Origin: Deltaproteobacteria bacterium
Lineage (GTDB): Bacteria; Desulfobacterota; Deferrisomatia; Deferrisomatales; JACRMM01
Direction of reading: 5' to 3'
DNA length: 64,000 bases
Assembly: GCA_016214985.1 (NCBI GenBank)
Contig: JACRMM010000061.1
Coordinates: 1-64,000, forward strand
A model generated the notes under the pieces. That model was not told the DNA's origin, did not search any database, and saw only the letters and a program-made list of their open reading frames with translations. A program made the translations under genes and the position numbers. Shown here one piece after another: positions 1 to 7,958 of this stretch. Positions within the stretch are counted from its first letter, which is position 1. The number at the start of each line of letters is the position of its first letter.

Positions 1-262
1 ATAGCACTAGAAACAAAAGGCAATAGCCAAGAATAGTGACTTTACTTCGGACACAAGAAGACGCCCTCCGGATCATTCCCATGGTATTCTCGGGTGCCTC
101 CAGAGTAGGTGCTTCCGAAAGTCCGACAGGCTCCTAGGAACGTGGATCTGCAGGGACTGCAGCACGGATGCCAGATCCGTTCGCCGGCCGGCACTGGGGG
201 CAAGGCTGTCGCGAGTCATGGGGCCCCTCCCTCGCATCGCCCCCCGAAGACGGCGGGTCTCC

Positions 263-1705
263 TCACGCCTGCTCCGGCTGGCCGCAGAGTTGACGGAGGC
301 GAGCATCGAGCCCAGGGATCTGCGCTTCGTACCACTCCCTCTTCTCGGCCAACCCCCGGTTCACCTGGGCAATCAGAGCCTCCGAAGCCATGCTGGCCCG
401 TTTCTCCCGCACGTCGGGATCGGTCGCCGCGGCAAGGAGGTCGGCCCGAACCCCTTTGGCTTCCTCTTCCAGTTCCGCGATCTTGGCGTCCAACCACTCC
501 ATCCGCTCGGCCAAAGTATCTCCTCGGATAACAGAGGCCTCGTTCACGTCGAGGCCCATGCATTCCCAGATTCTCCTGGCCCGTACCAGAATCGACTGAA
601 GAGAAGGCAGGGAGCGCATACCCAGGGCGATCTCGACGTCGTCGAGCGCAGCGGCGTCTGCAAAGGCCACGGCCTCTCGGTAGCAGTCGGCGAGCCTCTC
701 CTTCTGGGCCTCCGTGAAACACCGATGGCCCACGACGTCGGGATGGGTAAGACGGTAGATCTCCCGCAGGAGCTTCCTGGAGTCCTCTTCATACGCCAGG
801 ACCTCGGCGCCCTCCAGGGGCATTCCCCCGGCGCCCGGGAGCGGTCCGGCCTTGGCCCTGGCTAGAAGGCATCTCAGCCGCGCGGCCTCCTGCTCCTCCC
901 GCCGCAGGTGCTCCCCTTCGAGCTTCTCGAGCTTCTGCAGGCCGAGGTCGGGGTACTCGCCTTTTCGTCGAATCATGCGCTCCAGGGAAGCGAAGCGGCA
1001 CTCGAGTTCGACGAGGGGAAGGTACGAGGGGCCAAACGTCTCCATCCACTGCTGCTGCAGCCGTTGGTTCTCCAGGGCCCGAGCTTCCAGGGCGAGCAGC
1101 AGGCTTCCGACCTCGTCCTCCATTTCCCGCCACAGCCGTTGCTTCAGCCAGTAGGCGTCGCTCAACGCGGCCGGCGCAACTCTCAACAAAGACCTCTCGG
1201 CGCTCTGCGAAGCCGCGAAGGCTTCCATCTCGGGGCCGTGGATCGAAAGAAGGTGCAGGTTCAGGAGGATGCAGTGATGGGCCAGGGCCTGGAAGCTTCT
1301 CGCGTCATAGCCGCTTCGGCTTGCGTAGTGCTCCTGTTCTTCGAAGAGGGCGAAGAGCTCCTCCGCGGTCGCCGACCCATCGGCCCCCGGGTGAAACTCG
1401 CGAGACAGGTGCCGGCAAGCCCCCGGTCCCCCGGCGGCCGCGCTCGGGGAGGCCCCGACGTTCCCGTCTCGCTCCTTCTCCGCCCTGACGGCAACATACC
1501 TCTCCCACTGGCGCTTCAGCACGAGAGTCAAGGCCTGCCGGACGTCCAACTGCGAGAGCCGGCCAAAGGACACCAACTCCGCGTCGGAGGCACCGGCCGG
1601 ATCAGGCGCCGCGGCCATCGAGAAACGCCCGTCGTCGTCGACCTCTCCGGACGCCCGGAGGTCCAGGCAGCGGCGCAGATCCTCGGCAAGCGGGGTGATT
1701 CTCAT
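263..1705 (-). CDS. J-domain-like coiled-coil protein
   Basis: Protein of about 480 residues that I do not recognise as a named family. Near residues 310-350 it has a J-domain-like stretch with an HPD tripeptide (YRLTHPDVVGH) inside helical sequence, the signature that DnaJ-type proteins use to stimulate Hsp70 ATPases. The flanks (about 190-290 and 390-470) are rich in Glu, Arg, Leu and Gln and look like coiled coils. There is no signal peptide or membrane segment, so it is probably cytoplasmic. I chose the ATG at 1705 because AAGGAG lies just upstream; a GTG at 1729 in the same frame would add eight residues and has no visible ribosome site. A role as an Hsp70 co-chaperone is inference from the HPD motif alone. 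It stands alone in a gene-poor region. Confidence 0.6.
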   Translation of the reverse strand: MRITPLAEDLRRCLDLRASGEVDDDGRFSMAAAPDPAGASDAELVSFGRLSQLDVRQALTLVLKRQWERYVAVRAEKERDGNVGASPSAAAGGPGACRHLSREFHPGADGSATAEELFALFEEQEHYASRSGYDARSFQALAHHCILLNLHLLSIHGPEMEAFAASQSAERSLLRVAPAALSDAYWLKQRLWREMEDEVGSLLLALEARALENQRLQQQWMETFGPSYLPLVELECRFASLERMIRRKGEYPDLGLQKLEKLEGEHLRREEQEAARLRCLLARAKAGPLPGAGGMPLEGAEVLAYEEDSRKLLREIYRLTHPDVVGHRCFTEAQKERLADCYREAVAFADAAALDDVEIALGMRSLPSLQSILVRARRIWECMGLDVNEASVIRGDTLAERMEWLDAKIAELEEEAKGVRADLLAAATDPDVREKRASMASEALIAQVNRGLAEKREWYEAQIPGLDARLRQLCGQPEQA

Positions 1706-2649
1706 CGGCTCCTTGACTTGGCTCGACACCGGAGAGGCAGGCCGCAGCCACAGTCGGGCGCGACGCCGTGATCAGGGCCGAAGCGCAAGGGCGCGCCGCG
1801 CAGTCCAGGAAGAACGGAGAGGCCGTAGAGGGCCGATCCCGGCAATGCGAATTCCCGGCCCTCCGGGCCGGAGACCCCTGCCTTCCCGTCGGACCCCACC
1901 GGCTTGTTCGTCTTCCTCTTGGGAATCTTTCGCCTCCCGGAGCCGGCCCCCCGAGGTTTTCCCGAGAAGTCCGCGGCGCGACAACGGCCGTCTGAGTCCG
2001 CCTGGCGGTTCTCGGCCGGGGGTGGTGAAGACCGGCTGCGGCCGATCGACCGACCTGAGAGCCTGACGATGGCGCCGGGGCGGAGACGGAGGACCTCTCG
2101 CCCCTCGATGCTACCACTAGCGCTACCCGCCGGGGTACCACTTCGCGGGGCGGGCAGCCCGCCCTTTTCTCCCCCAAGATGCTGCTTGGCACCCCGCAGG
2201 ATCAGTCCTGCTCGGAGGGGCAGCGTTCGGGAACGACTCGCCACGGCTGGCGTGACGAGGGTCACGCGCCTGGCCCTGCGGGCCCCCTTTCCGTCGCCGA
2301 TGTCGGATTCTCGGTCGCTGCGAAGAGGTGCCCGCAGGGCCCGCATTGCTCGTGCCTCCTCGGCCGTGCGCCACCACGCAGCCCGTCTCGTGAGGAGCGG
2401 GAGCACGGCCAGGTCGGCGCACCTCGGCAGGGTCGACGAGGTGTCGATGGTCAGGCGCTGCCCTGCGCCTGCGCCAGGGCCATCTCCGCCACGGCGCGTC
2501 CGGGCCTGCCGTTGCCGTCCTCAAAGGAGCCGAATACACGTCAGCCCCCGAGACTGCAGAAGAACCGATGCTCGGGCGGATGGGTCCGCGGACGAGCGCC
2601 CACTTGGACCGACGCCTTCCCGCCCACGAACAGCTGGCAGGCGCTGCCC
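1706..2649. other. Gene-poor stretch of about 940 bp
   Basis: I see no convincing gene. Open frames on both strands are arginine/proline-rich and have no recognisable motifs or ribosome sites, typical of GC-rich non-coding DNA. The right part (about 2296-2438) contains one copy of a diverged repeat that recurs near 4013-4140. Confidence 0.5.
2296..2438. repeat. Diverged intergenic repeat, copy A
   Basis: This segment aligns with 4013-4140 at very roughly three quarters identity, with an 11 bp gap. Shared blocks include GTCGCTGCGAAGAGGTG and CACCACGCAGC (2372-2382 here). Further right, both copies reach the shared string GGTCAGGCGCTGCCCT. Read on the minus strand both give similar peptides (APLRSD, GTSSQR), but neither has a start with a ribosome site. 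It could be a decayed mobile element or a family of intergenic repeats. Confidence 0.5.
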
Positions 2650-3198
2650 TCACCCGGCCGGGAGGGGATCGTCGGGCCGTCGCAACGCGGCAAAGACGGA
2701 GCCGAGCGCGGCCATATAGGCGCCGTGGACGGCGGCGGCCGGGATGGTCTGGCCCTCGAACACGAGATCGCGAGTGGCGCAGGCTGCAGGGACGAGCGTG
2801 ACCGTATAGCCCAAGTCGAAGGCGGCGCGCACGGTGGTGTCGACGCACATGTGGCTCATCATGCCGCAGACGACCAGCTCGGTGAGGTCCAGTCCCTGGA
2901 AGTGCGCGTGGAGCCCTGTGTCTCGGAAGCTGTTGGGGAAGTGCTTCGTGAGAATCGTTTCTCCAAGGAGCGGGGCGACGCTCGGGTGGATCGTCAGGCC
3001 CTCGGTTCCCGGAAGGAAGAAGGTAGCGCCGGGCTGCACGGAGACGTGCTGGATGTGGACGACAGGCTCGCCGGCCGCCCGAAAGCGTCCCAGCACGCGA
3101 GCCGCGGCCGAGACAGCCGCCTCGGCCCCCACGAGCTCCATGCGCCCATGGGGAAAGTAGTCGTTCTGGAGGTCGATGAGGAGGAGTGCTCGGTTCAT
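2650..3198 (-). CDS. Isochorismatase-family cysteine hydrolase
   Basis: Protein of 182 residues, a normal length for the isochorismatase-like hydrolases (nicotinamidase, isochorismatase, N-carbamoyl hydrolases). The family's catalytic triad is visible: Asp9 in LLIDLQNDYF, Lys85 in TKHFPNSF and Cys118 in MMSHMCVDTT. These enzymes hydrolyse amide or vinyl-ether bonds through a cysteine nucleophile in the cytoplasm. The sequence does not fix the substrate. The start is the ATG at 3198, preceded by GGAG at good spacing; the frame stays open upstream but without family sequence. The gene stands alone with non-coding DNA on both sides. Confidence 0.85.
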   Translation of the reverse strand: MNRALLLIDLQNDYFPHGRMELVGAEAAVSAAARVLGRFRAAGEPVVHIQHVSVQPGATFFLPGTEGLTIHPSVAPLLGETILTKHFPNSFRDTGLHAHFQGLDLTELVVCGMMSHMCVDTTVRAAFDLGYTVTLVPAACATRDLVFEGQTIPAAAVHGAYMAALGSVFAALRRPDDPLPAG

Positions 3199-3548
3199 GG
3201 GATCTCCTTCTCCGATGGGAAGCGTTGTCTGCCGGCGTCGTTGCACCATGCCCCGAAACGGCACACCTGTCCATACCGCGCCAGCCTGGTGTTCTGTCCG
3301 CTTCCCGGCGCCCGCAGGAAGGGCCGATCCGCGCAAGCTGAGGATGCAGTGATGGGCGTGGGGCCGCGGGCCCCGCAGCCTCCGCTCACTCCCCTCCGTT
3401 GCCAGGTCATCGAGGCGAGAGAGCGGCCCGGCTCACACAGGGCCCGGTCCCGGCCGCGAACACGGGTCCGGGTGGACGGCTCATCTGTCTCCGCCTGTTC
3501 TGGCCGCGGAAGTAGCCGAAGGGGTATGCGCTTTGACCGATCGATGCG
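3199..3548. other. Intergenic stretch before the GYD gene
   Basis: About 350 bp between divergently read genes, with no supported gene. It contains a short GC-rich palindrome near 3360-3376 (GGGGCC/GGCCCC). The only other clear signal in the gap is the promoter-like pair at its right end (3549-3576). Confidence 0.4.
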
Positions 3549-3576
3549 TTGACAGGCGCAGCCTGGGCGGTAGGTT
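3549..3576 (+). promoter_or_regulatory. Putative sigma70 promoter of the GYD gene
   Basis: TTGACA (3549-3554), a 16 bp spacer, then TAGGTT (3571-3576), about 46 bp upstream of the start of the GYD-domain gene. The -35 is a perfect consensus and the -10 is weaker. Confidence 0.5.
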
Positions 3577-3622
3577 TCGTGTCAAACCCTGTCATCGGCT
3601 TACGCGCAGAAGGAGGTGCTCC

Positions 3623-3943
3623 ATGCCCAGGTACCTGGTGAAGGCGTCCTACACCGTTGAAGGAACGAAAGGTCTCCTGAAAGAGGGCGGAACCGGGCGG
3701 AGAAAGGCGGTCCAGCAAGCCGTAGAGGGGCTGGGAGGCAAGCTCGAGGCCTTCTACTACGCGTTCGGTGAAACGGACGTGTACGGCATTGCGGAAATGC
3801 CGGACAACGTGTCCGCCGCTGCATTTTCGCTCTTGGTCGCTGCCAGTGGAGCAGCCCGGGTCACGGGAGTCGTATTGATCACTCCGGAGGAGATCGACCA
3901 GGCGACGAAGAAGGCTACCACCTACCGGCCACCCGGAGCGTAG
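3623..3943 (+). CDS. GYD-domain protein
   Basis: Small cytoplasmic protein of 106 residues with the GYD-family layout: an N-terminal beta strand (PRYLVKASYT), a central strand-loop (GGKLEAFYYAFGETDVYGIAEMP) and a C-terminal segment carrying VVLITPEEIDQA. Family members fold like dimeric alpha/beta barrel proteins, and their biochemical role is unknown. The ATG at 3623 is preceded by a perfect AGGAGG (3611-3616). A promoter-like pair sits 50 bp upstream, so the gene is probably transcribed alone. Confidence 0.8.
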   Translation: MPRYLVKASYTVEGTKGLLKEGGTGRRKAVQQAVEGLGGKLEAFYYAFGETDVYGIAEMPDNVSAAAFSLLVAASGAARVTGVVLITPEEIDQATKKATTYRPPGA

Positions 3944-4374
3944 GCGGTCTGAGACTTCCGCCGGATCTGCCCCGGGCGCACCGATCGCACCCCGGGGCTC
4001 GGTGCGGTGCCTTTTCGTGACCGATGCCGGAGTCGCCGTCGCTGCGAAGAGGTGCCTGCATTGCGTGTGACTGCTCGGCAGCGCACCACCACGCAGCGCG
4101 TGTTGGGGAGCGGGGACAGGCCCAGGTCGGGGGAGTGCATAGCCGATCCGTTCCAGTCAGGCCCCGGTCGGGCAACGCAGCTTGCGAGGACGATGTCGGT
4201 TGTCTCCCCGTGTGATTCGCGCAGGATTTCGGGCCGTGTTGCCGGGTCCACCCAGCCCGAAATCCCTCGATCGGTGGATCGACCGTCCTCGACGGCGCCA
4301 ACGCCGCCCGTCCCGGATGAATACGTAACGTTCCCGGGCGGGGAGCTTCGGCAGGGGCGACGGGGGGGCGAGGG
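3944..4374. other. Intergenic stretch with repeat copy B
   Basis: About 430 bp without a supported gene between the GYD gene and the DNA glycosylase. Most of the left half is the second copy of the diverged repeat (4013-4140). The remainder is GC-rich sequence with no motif I recognise. Confidence 0.5.
4013..4140. repeat. Diverged intergenic repeat, copy B
   Basis: Second copy of the repeat at 2296-2438. The best-matching block is GTCGCTGCGAAGAGGTG (about 4037-4053), followed after an 11 bp gap relative to copy A by further matches including CACCACGCAGC and GCCCAGGTCGG. Both copies lie outside genes and in the same orientation. Confidence 0.5.
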
Positions 4375-5298
4375 TCAGGCGCTGCCCTCCTCGTCGACCC
4401 AATCGCGCGTCAGGAAGAGCCAGAAGGCAAGACCGGCATAGCGGCCATAGGGCTGGAAGCGGCCTCGGATCTCGGCGTCCGGCACGGTGTCGCGCCCCAG
4501 CAGGCTCGCGACCTTCGGCCGGGTCCAGGAGTCAAGGACGAGGCGCGAGTAGCGGCCGAGCATCATCATCACGTGGGCGGCCGCGTACGGGCCCACCCCG
4601 GGGAGGCGGAGCAGACGCCGCTCCACTTCGTCGTCGGGGAGTGCGGGGGATGCGTCGCGATCCAGTTCTTCCAGGTCTGTGTCGCCCGCAGCGACGCCCT
4701 CTGCCAGGGCCCTGAGGTAGGCGCCCCGGTACCCCGCCTTCGCGACGGCCCGGTAGAACTCCTCGCCCGCGTCGGCCATGGCGCGGGCCGTCGGAAACGC
4801 ACGGCCAGCCGCGCCCGAAGCCGGCGCCCCGGGGGCCCGTGTCCCGAGGTGTTCGACGAGGGCACCAACCATCTTCTCGGTCGCCGACCACGCGCAGTTG
4901 GTCGTGCAGACGGTCTTGACCGTCTCCTCGAAGACGCTCTGGCTGCGGATCAGCCGGCCTGCTCCCCTCGTCACCCACGACAGCATCGGGTCGTCGGCCG
5001 CCATGCCGTAGAACTCCGAAAGGTCCTCGTCGAGACGCAGCACGCGACGGATCTCCCGCTCGATCTCTCCCCGCATCTCGGCGGGGGGCTCGGATCTCTT
5101 CACGGTGACCACCGCGAAGCCTTCGCGCCCAGGCGCCACCACGACGGTTCGCACGGAACGCCGGAGCCGGAGCGTCACCGTGAGCGACGGGCGGCGGGCG
5201 TCGACGAAGAGGGGCGGCAGGTCGGCGACCCCGTGCGACACGAAGGTGCGCAGAAGGTCCACCGGTTCTCCCCCGGCTCCGCGGAGTTCGATGTCCAT
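4375..5298 (-). CDS. HhH-GPD DNA glycosylase (AlkA/OGG-like)
   Basis: Protein of 307 residues of the helix-hairpin-helix GPD base-excision family, which cuts the glycosidic bond of alkylated or oxidised bases. The hairpin is LLRLPGVGPYAA at about 229-240, and the catalytic aspartate is probably Asp256 in LVLDSWTR. The N-terminal half (VTVKRSE, then MLSWVTRG.GRLIRSQSVFEETVKTVCTTN) resembles the AlkA/OGG1-like domain that precedes the catalytic core. CTTNCAW suggests nucleic-acid or metal contacts, but there is no C-terminal Fe-S cysteine quartet, which argues against EndoIII/MutY. I start it at the ATG at 5298, where family-like sequence begins; the frame is open further upstream, and the ribosome site (AGAGG) is weak. 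Base specificity cannot be told. Confidence 0.8.
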   Translation of the reverse strand: MDIELRGAGGEPVDLLRTFVSHGVADLPPLFVDARRPSLTVTLRLRRSVRTVVVAPGREGFAVVTVKRSEPPAEMRGEIEREIRRVLRLDEDLSEFYGMAADDPMLSWVTRGAGRLIRSQSVFEETVKTVCTTNCAWSATEKMVGALVEHLGTRAPGAPASGAAGRAFPTARAMADAGEEFYRAVAKAGYRGAYLRALAEGVAAGDTDLEELDRDASPALPDDEVERRLLRLPGVGPYAAAHVMMMLGRYSRLVLDSWTRPKVASLLGRDTVPDAEIRGRFQPYGRYAGLAFWLFLTRDWVDEEGSA

Positions 5299-5739
5299 GT
5301 CAGAGGGCCTCTGGGTGCAGAGGTCACGGCTCACAGCCGCGGGTCTCCCCGAGAGAATCGCACCGGGATGGCTCCGCGACAACAGCCGCCTGCGGCTGAT
5401 CGGGGGACCGGAGAGACTTGGCTGTGCGCACGAGGGCCGCCTCTCGGGGGCGAGAGGAGGATCGGCGGCAGGAGCGCCCCGCCGTCGGTGTTCGCGACCG
5501 CCTTGCCTGCCTTGTTGCGGGCGACCAGGTTGCCGACCTCGGTCACGGGGTCTGCTGGGGTCGCCAATCCGCCCCTGCCCCAATCCGCCCACTTGTCAAC
5601 CCAGGCGACCGTCCGTGGGGAAGCGGGTGAGGGGTCTGTGGGGATCGTCGCCAGGCGGTGCGTTCGGGCTTCTTGGCCTCAGGAGGAAGCCGAGCGACGG
5701 CCCCCCTCCGGGGGCGTCCCTCGACCCGCCAGGAAGGAG
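5299..5739. other. Intergenic stretch, no gene seen
   Basis: About 440 bp between the glycosylase start and the VapC stop. Frames here lack motifs and ribosome sites. A 30-odd bp segment near 5388-5420 weakly resembles 2035-2065, in the gap that carries repeat copy A, which may mean more decayed repeat material. I see nothing else. Confidence 0.4.
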
Positions 5740-6168
5740 TCACGTCAGAAATGGGTTCGTAACCCTCACGGATCCATACTCTTGGCCGTGGTTGAGGTCC
5801 TCCGAGTAGAGGATCTTCGCCCCGGCCTGATTCGCGGCGTCGGCGATCAGCCCGTCCCAGAAGCTGATTCCGCAGCGGTCTGCCAGGTCCATGGCGCGGA
5901 TGATCGCGCCGCCGTCGTTCACGATGACGGTCCATCGCAAGTAGTCTTCGATGGTCTGTCTGACGTCATCCAAGGGCATCGGGCGCAGCGCCTTCCGCCG
6001 CACGTTGACGTAGAACTCCTGCAGGACCTGCGTACTGAGAACCCCCGCCCGTTCTTCCCAGAGCCTTTCCACCAACGAACGGGCGGCCTCGTGTTTCGCT
6101 CCCGCTCCCGCGTCGTGGGCGTAGACGAGCACGTTGGTGTCGACGAAGAACCGCGCCGCCATGATCAT
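5740..6168 (-). CDS. vapC: VapC-type PIN-domain toxin
   Basis: Protein of 142 residues with the PIN-domain RNase fold. The acidic metal-binding residues are present: Asp10 in FFVDTNVLVYAHD, a Glu in LQEFYVN, and Asp residues in SFWDGLIADAA and LYSEDLNHG. PIN toxins of type II toxin-antitoxin systems cleave tRNA or rRNA until bound by the partner antitoxin. The start ATG overlaps the antitoxin stop as ATGA (6165-6168), implying translational coupling. An upstream in-frame ATG at 6210 would overlap the antitoxin more deeply and is less likely. Confidence 0.85.
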   Translation of the reverse strand: MIMAARFFVDTNVLVYAHDAGAGAKHEAARSLVERLWEERAGVLSTQVLQEFYVNVRRKALRPMPLDDVRQTIEDYLRWTVIVNDGGAIIRAMDLADRCGISFWDGLIADAANQAGAKILYSEDLNHGQEYGSVRVTNPFLT

Positions 6169-6401
6169 ACCCTTTCGTGAAGCGCGTCGCGGGAGGAAGG
6201 CTTCTGCCATCCCAAATCCGACTCCTTCCCCAACCTTGAGAGCGCCCGCTGCTTCGCAGACTCGTACGCCTGGTCCTCCCTCACGGCCATCTCCAGTTGG
6301 CCGGAGAGCAAGGCGCTGATGGAAGTCCCCCTCCGTGCCGCGAGTACCTTCACCTCACGCAAGAGGGCTGCGTCCAAACTCACCGTGATGTTGGTCCTCA
6401 T
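6165..6401 (-). CDS. vapB: VapB-type ribbon-helix-helix antitoxin
   Basis: Protein of 78 residues. The N-terminal MRTNITVSLDAALLREVKVL followed by AARRGTSISALL is a typical ribbon-helix-helix DNA-binding domain. The C-terminal 30 residues are charged and probably wrap the toxin. GGGAGGAG precedes the ATG at good spacing. The stop overlaps the vapC start. Ribbon-helix-helix antitoxins repress their own operon, and an ACACG/CGTGT palindrome lies 29-51 bp upstream of the start (6430-6452), as expected for its operator. Confidence 0.85.
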   Translation of the reverse strand: MRTNITVSLDAALLREVKVLAARRGTSISALLSGQLEMAVREDQAYESAKQRALSRLGKESDLGWQKPSSRDALHERV

Positions 6402-6429
6402 GGTTCTCCTCCCGTGCCGCCACAGATTC

Positions 6430-6452
6430 TCGTGTAACACGAAAATACGTGT
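6430..6452. promoter_or_regulatory. Putative VapB operator
   Basis: TCGTGTAACACGA (6430-6442) is a perfect inverted repeat around one central base. Its right half (ACACG, 6437-6441) pairs again with CGTGT at 6448-6452. Three spaced half-sites just upstream of vapB fit cooperative autoregulation by a ribbon-helix-helix antitoxin-toxin complex. Confidence 0.6.
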
Positions 6453-6552
6453 AGGAGTCGGGGCCGTCAAGGGGAGGGCCAACAAGATCGAGCCGTGCCT
6501 GTCCGAAAATGCGGGCACCATACAAGGGCGTCGCGGACGCCGGCGGAGGCCC

Positions 6553-6690
6553 TCAGAGTCTCTCCAGCCAGTGGCGTGGGTCATGAACCACCCCGAGGAT
6601 TTCCACTGCGGAAGGGGTGCCACGGTAGGCGCGACCAGGTAGGGCGTTTGCGGGATGACCAGCTCGCGCGTCCCCTCTACCCCCCCGGCG
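6553..6690 (-). pseudogene. Remnant of a ParE/RelE-family toxin gene
   Basis: On the minus strand one frame reads EGTRELVIPQTPYLVA, and after a net two-base shift near 6628-6631 another frame continues YRGTPSAVEILGVVHDPRHWLERL and stops at 6553. Joined, the two pieces match the C-terminal half of ParE/RelE-superfamily toxins (GTRELV.P.TPY.VAYRV...VEIL.V.H..R.WP). No intact N-terminal half or start is visible. I read it as a frameshifted, truncated toxin gene left beside a live VapBC pair. Confidence 0.6.
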
Positions 6691-6890
6691 CCTGCCGACC
6701 TCCGGGTTTCTTGGAAGCGCCCTCGCCGCGGCCACGATGCGGGGGCGCCGGGGACTGTCCCCACGCTGTGCCCCAGACGAACGGGACGCGGCGAGAGACG
6801 ACGACACGGGCGCACCGGCCCGAGGAGCAGGCGGCACGAGACCGCACTCCCTCGGCGACGGTGCGCCCCTTTTTGCGTGGAGGACGAGCC

Positions 6891-7490
6891 ATGGGAAGGA
6901 CGCTGGAGGACGAGCTGCGGGCTTTCGTGCGCAGCCTGGAGACGAGACGAGTGCACGTCCGGATCGAGGGCGGGAGAGCGGTCCCCTTCTCGGTGGACGG
7001 ACGAGAGGTGCCGGCCGACGTGGCGGAGACGCTGTCCCTCGTGGGGGAGGAGGCCGCCCTGGCGATCGAGGGACGAGAGGTGGGCGACGGCTGGCGGAGC
7101 CGGGTCGCCTCGTGGCCGCCCTGGGTGCGGGAGCTGTGGGAGGAGCGCGCGGCCATCCGGGAGTTCGACGGCCTCTTCCCTCGGGCCCTGGCCGAGCTCC
7201 TGGCCCACGGAGACGTCATGTCTCGGCCGGGGAGACGGGAGCCACCCCCGGAGCCCCACACGTTTCGGGCCACCGCTGCAGACGGCGAGACGTGGGCATG
7301 GACCGCGGACGAGATGTTCGCCGCCCTGGACGAAGCGTTCGGGTACGTGGCCCAAGTCCGCCAAGGGGAGCCCGCCGAGGACACCGAGGCCGTCCAGCGA
7401 CTCCGCGACGTGGTGTCCGTCGAGGCAGGTCCTGGGGCCCTGTCGCGGCTCGTGTGCATGGTCGGCGAAGCGGCGGAGCCGGAGTGCTGA
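6891..7490 (+). CDS. Hypothetical protein near the recombinase
   Basis: I do not recognise this 199-residue protein. The first 65 residues (TLEDELRAFVRSLETRRVHVRIEGGRAVPF) alternate basic strands and acidic helices. The middle has a Trp-rich stretch (WRSRVASWPPWVRELWEERAAIREFD), and the C-terminal third is acidic. There is no signal peptide or membrane segment. The ATG at 6891 follows GGAGG at good spacing, which supports a real gene. It is transcribed toward the recombinase gene at 7959 and may belong to the same mobile element. Confidence 0.55.
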   Translation: MGRTLEDELRAFVRSLETRRVHVRIEGGRAVPFSVDGREVPADVAETLSLVGEEAALAIEGREVGDGWRSRVASWPPWVRELWEERAAIREFDGLFPRALAELLAHGDVMSRPGRREPPPEPHTFRATAADGETWAWTADEMFAALDEAFGYVAQVRQGEPAEDTEAVQRLRDVVSVEAGPGALSRLVCMVGEAAEPEC

Positions 7491-7958
7491 CGCCCGGCGC
7501 GAGTGCTCGGGTCCGGCGGACGAGTGCGGCCCGGCTCTCGTGTGCCCAAAAGGCCAGAAAGGCCCAGAAGACGGTCGAGAGCTGTCCCTTCTCGGCCTTT
7601 TGCGCCTTTTGGGCAGGGAGAGAGGACGTCGCGTCGGCGCCCGGAAGTCCCTCCGGTTTCCCGGAACCCAGGAGAAGAACGGATTGGCGGCGCCCTGCCC
7701 CGACCGTCGGCGCAGCCCCTGGGCCCGGAGGGGAGCACCCGGCCGCGGGCAGGGTTTCCCTGGGATTTTCGGTCGCGAAGGACCCCCCAGGGACACCCGA
7801 CGACCCCGGAGACCACGAACAAACCATCGTGGGCCTCGGGTCGCCGGCCCCGGCGCACCGGATACCTCATCTGAGCGAGGCGGAAACGGGAGGGATCGGA
7901 AGGCCCACACGCCTCCCGGGCCCGCCACGGACGAAGCGAAAGGACAAGGAGGCAGACC
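7491..7958. other. Gap before the integrase gene
   Basis: About 470 bp with no supported gene. It contains the long imperfect inverted repeat at 7544-7614. The rest is GC-rich, and the last 15 bp carry the integrase ribosome site AAGGAGG. Confidence 0.5.
7544..7614. repeat. Long imperfect inverted repeat
   Basis: Arms of 27 bp at 7544-7570 and 7588-7614 separated by 17 bp. The outer 11 bp are perfectly complementary (GCCCAAAAGGC with GCCTTTTGGGC), and only about four of 27 positions mismatch. There is no U-tract, so it is not a standard terminator. It may be a recombination or replication structure of the island, or a folded RNA. Confidence 0.7.

Noticed and set aside
2123..3274. A 383-codon open frame on the minus strand overlapping the isochorismatase gene.
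   Set aside because: Arginine/proline-rich composition, no motifs, and it shadows the well-supported cysteine hydrolase in another frame.
1264..3359. An 18-base string (GAGGATGCAGTGATGGGC) occurring near 1266 and again near 3341.
   Set aside because: Only two copies, one inside a gene, with no similarity on either side. Most likely coincidence.
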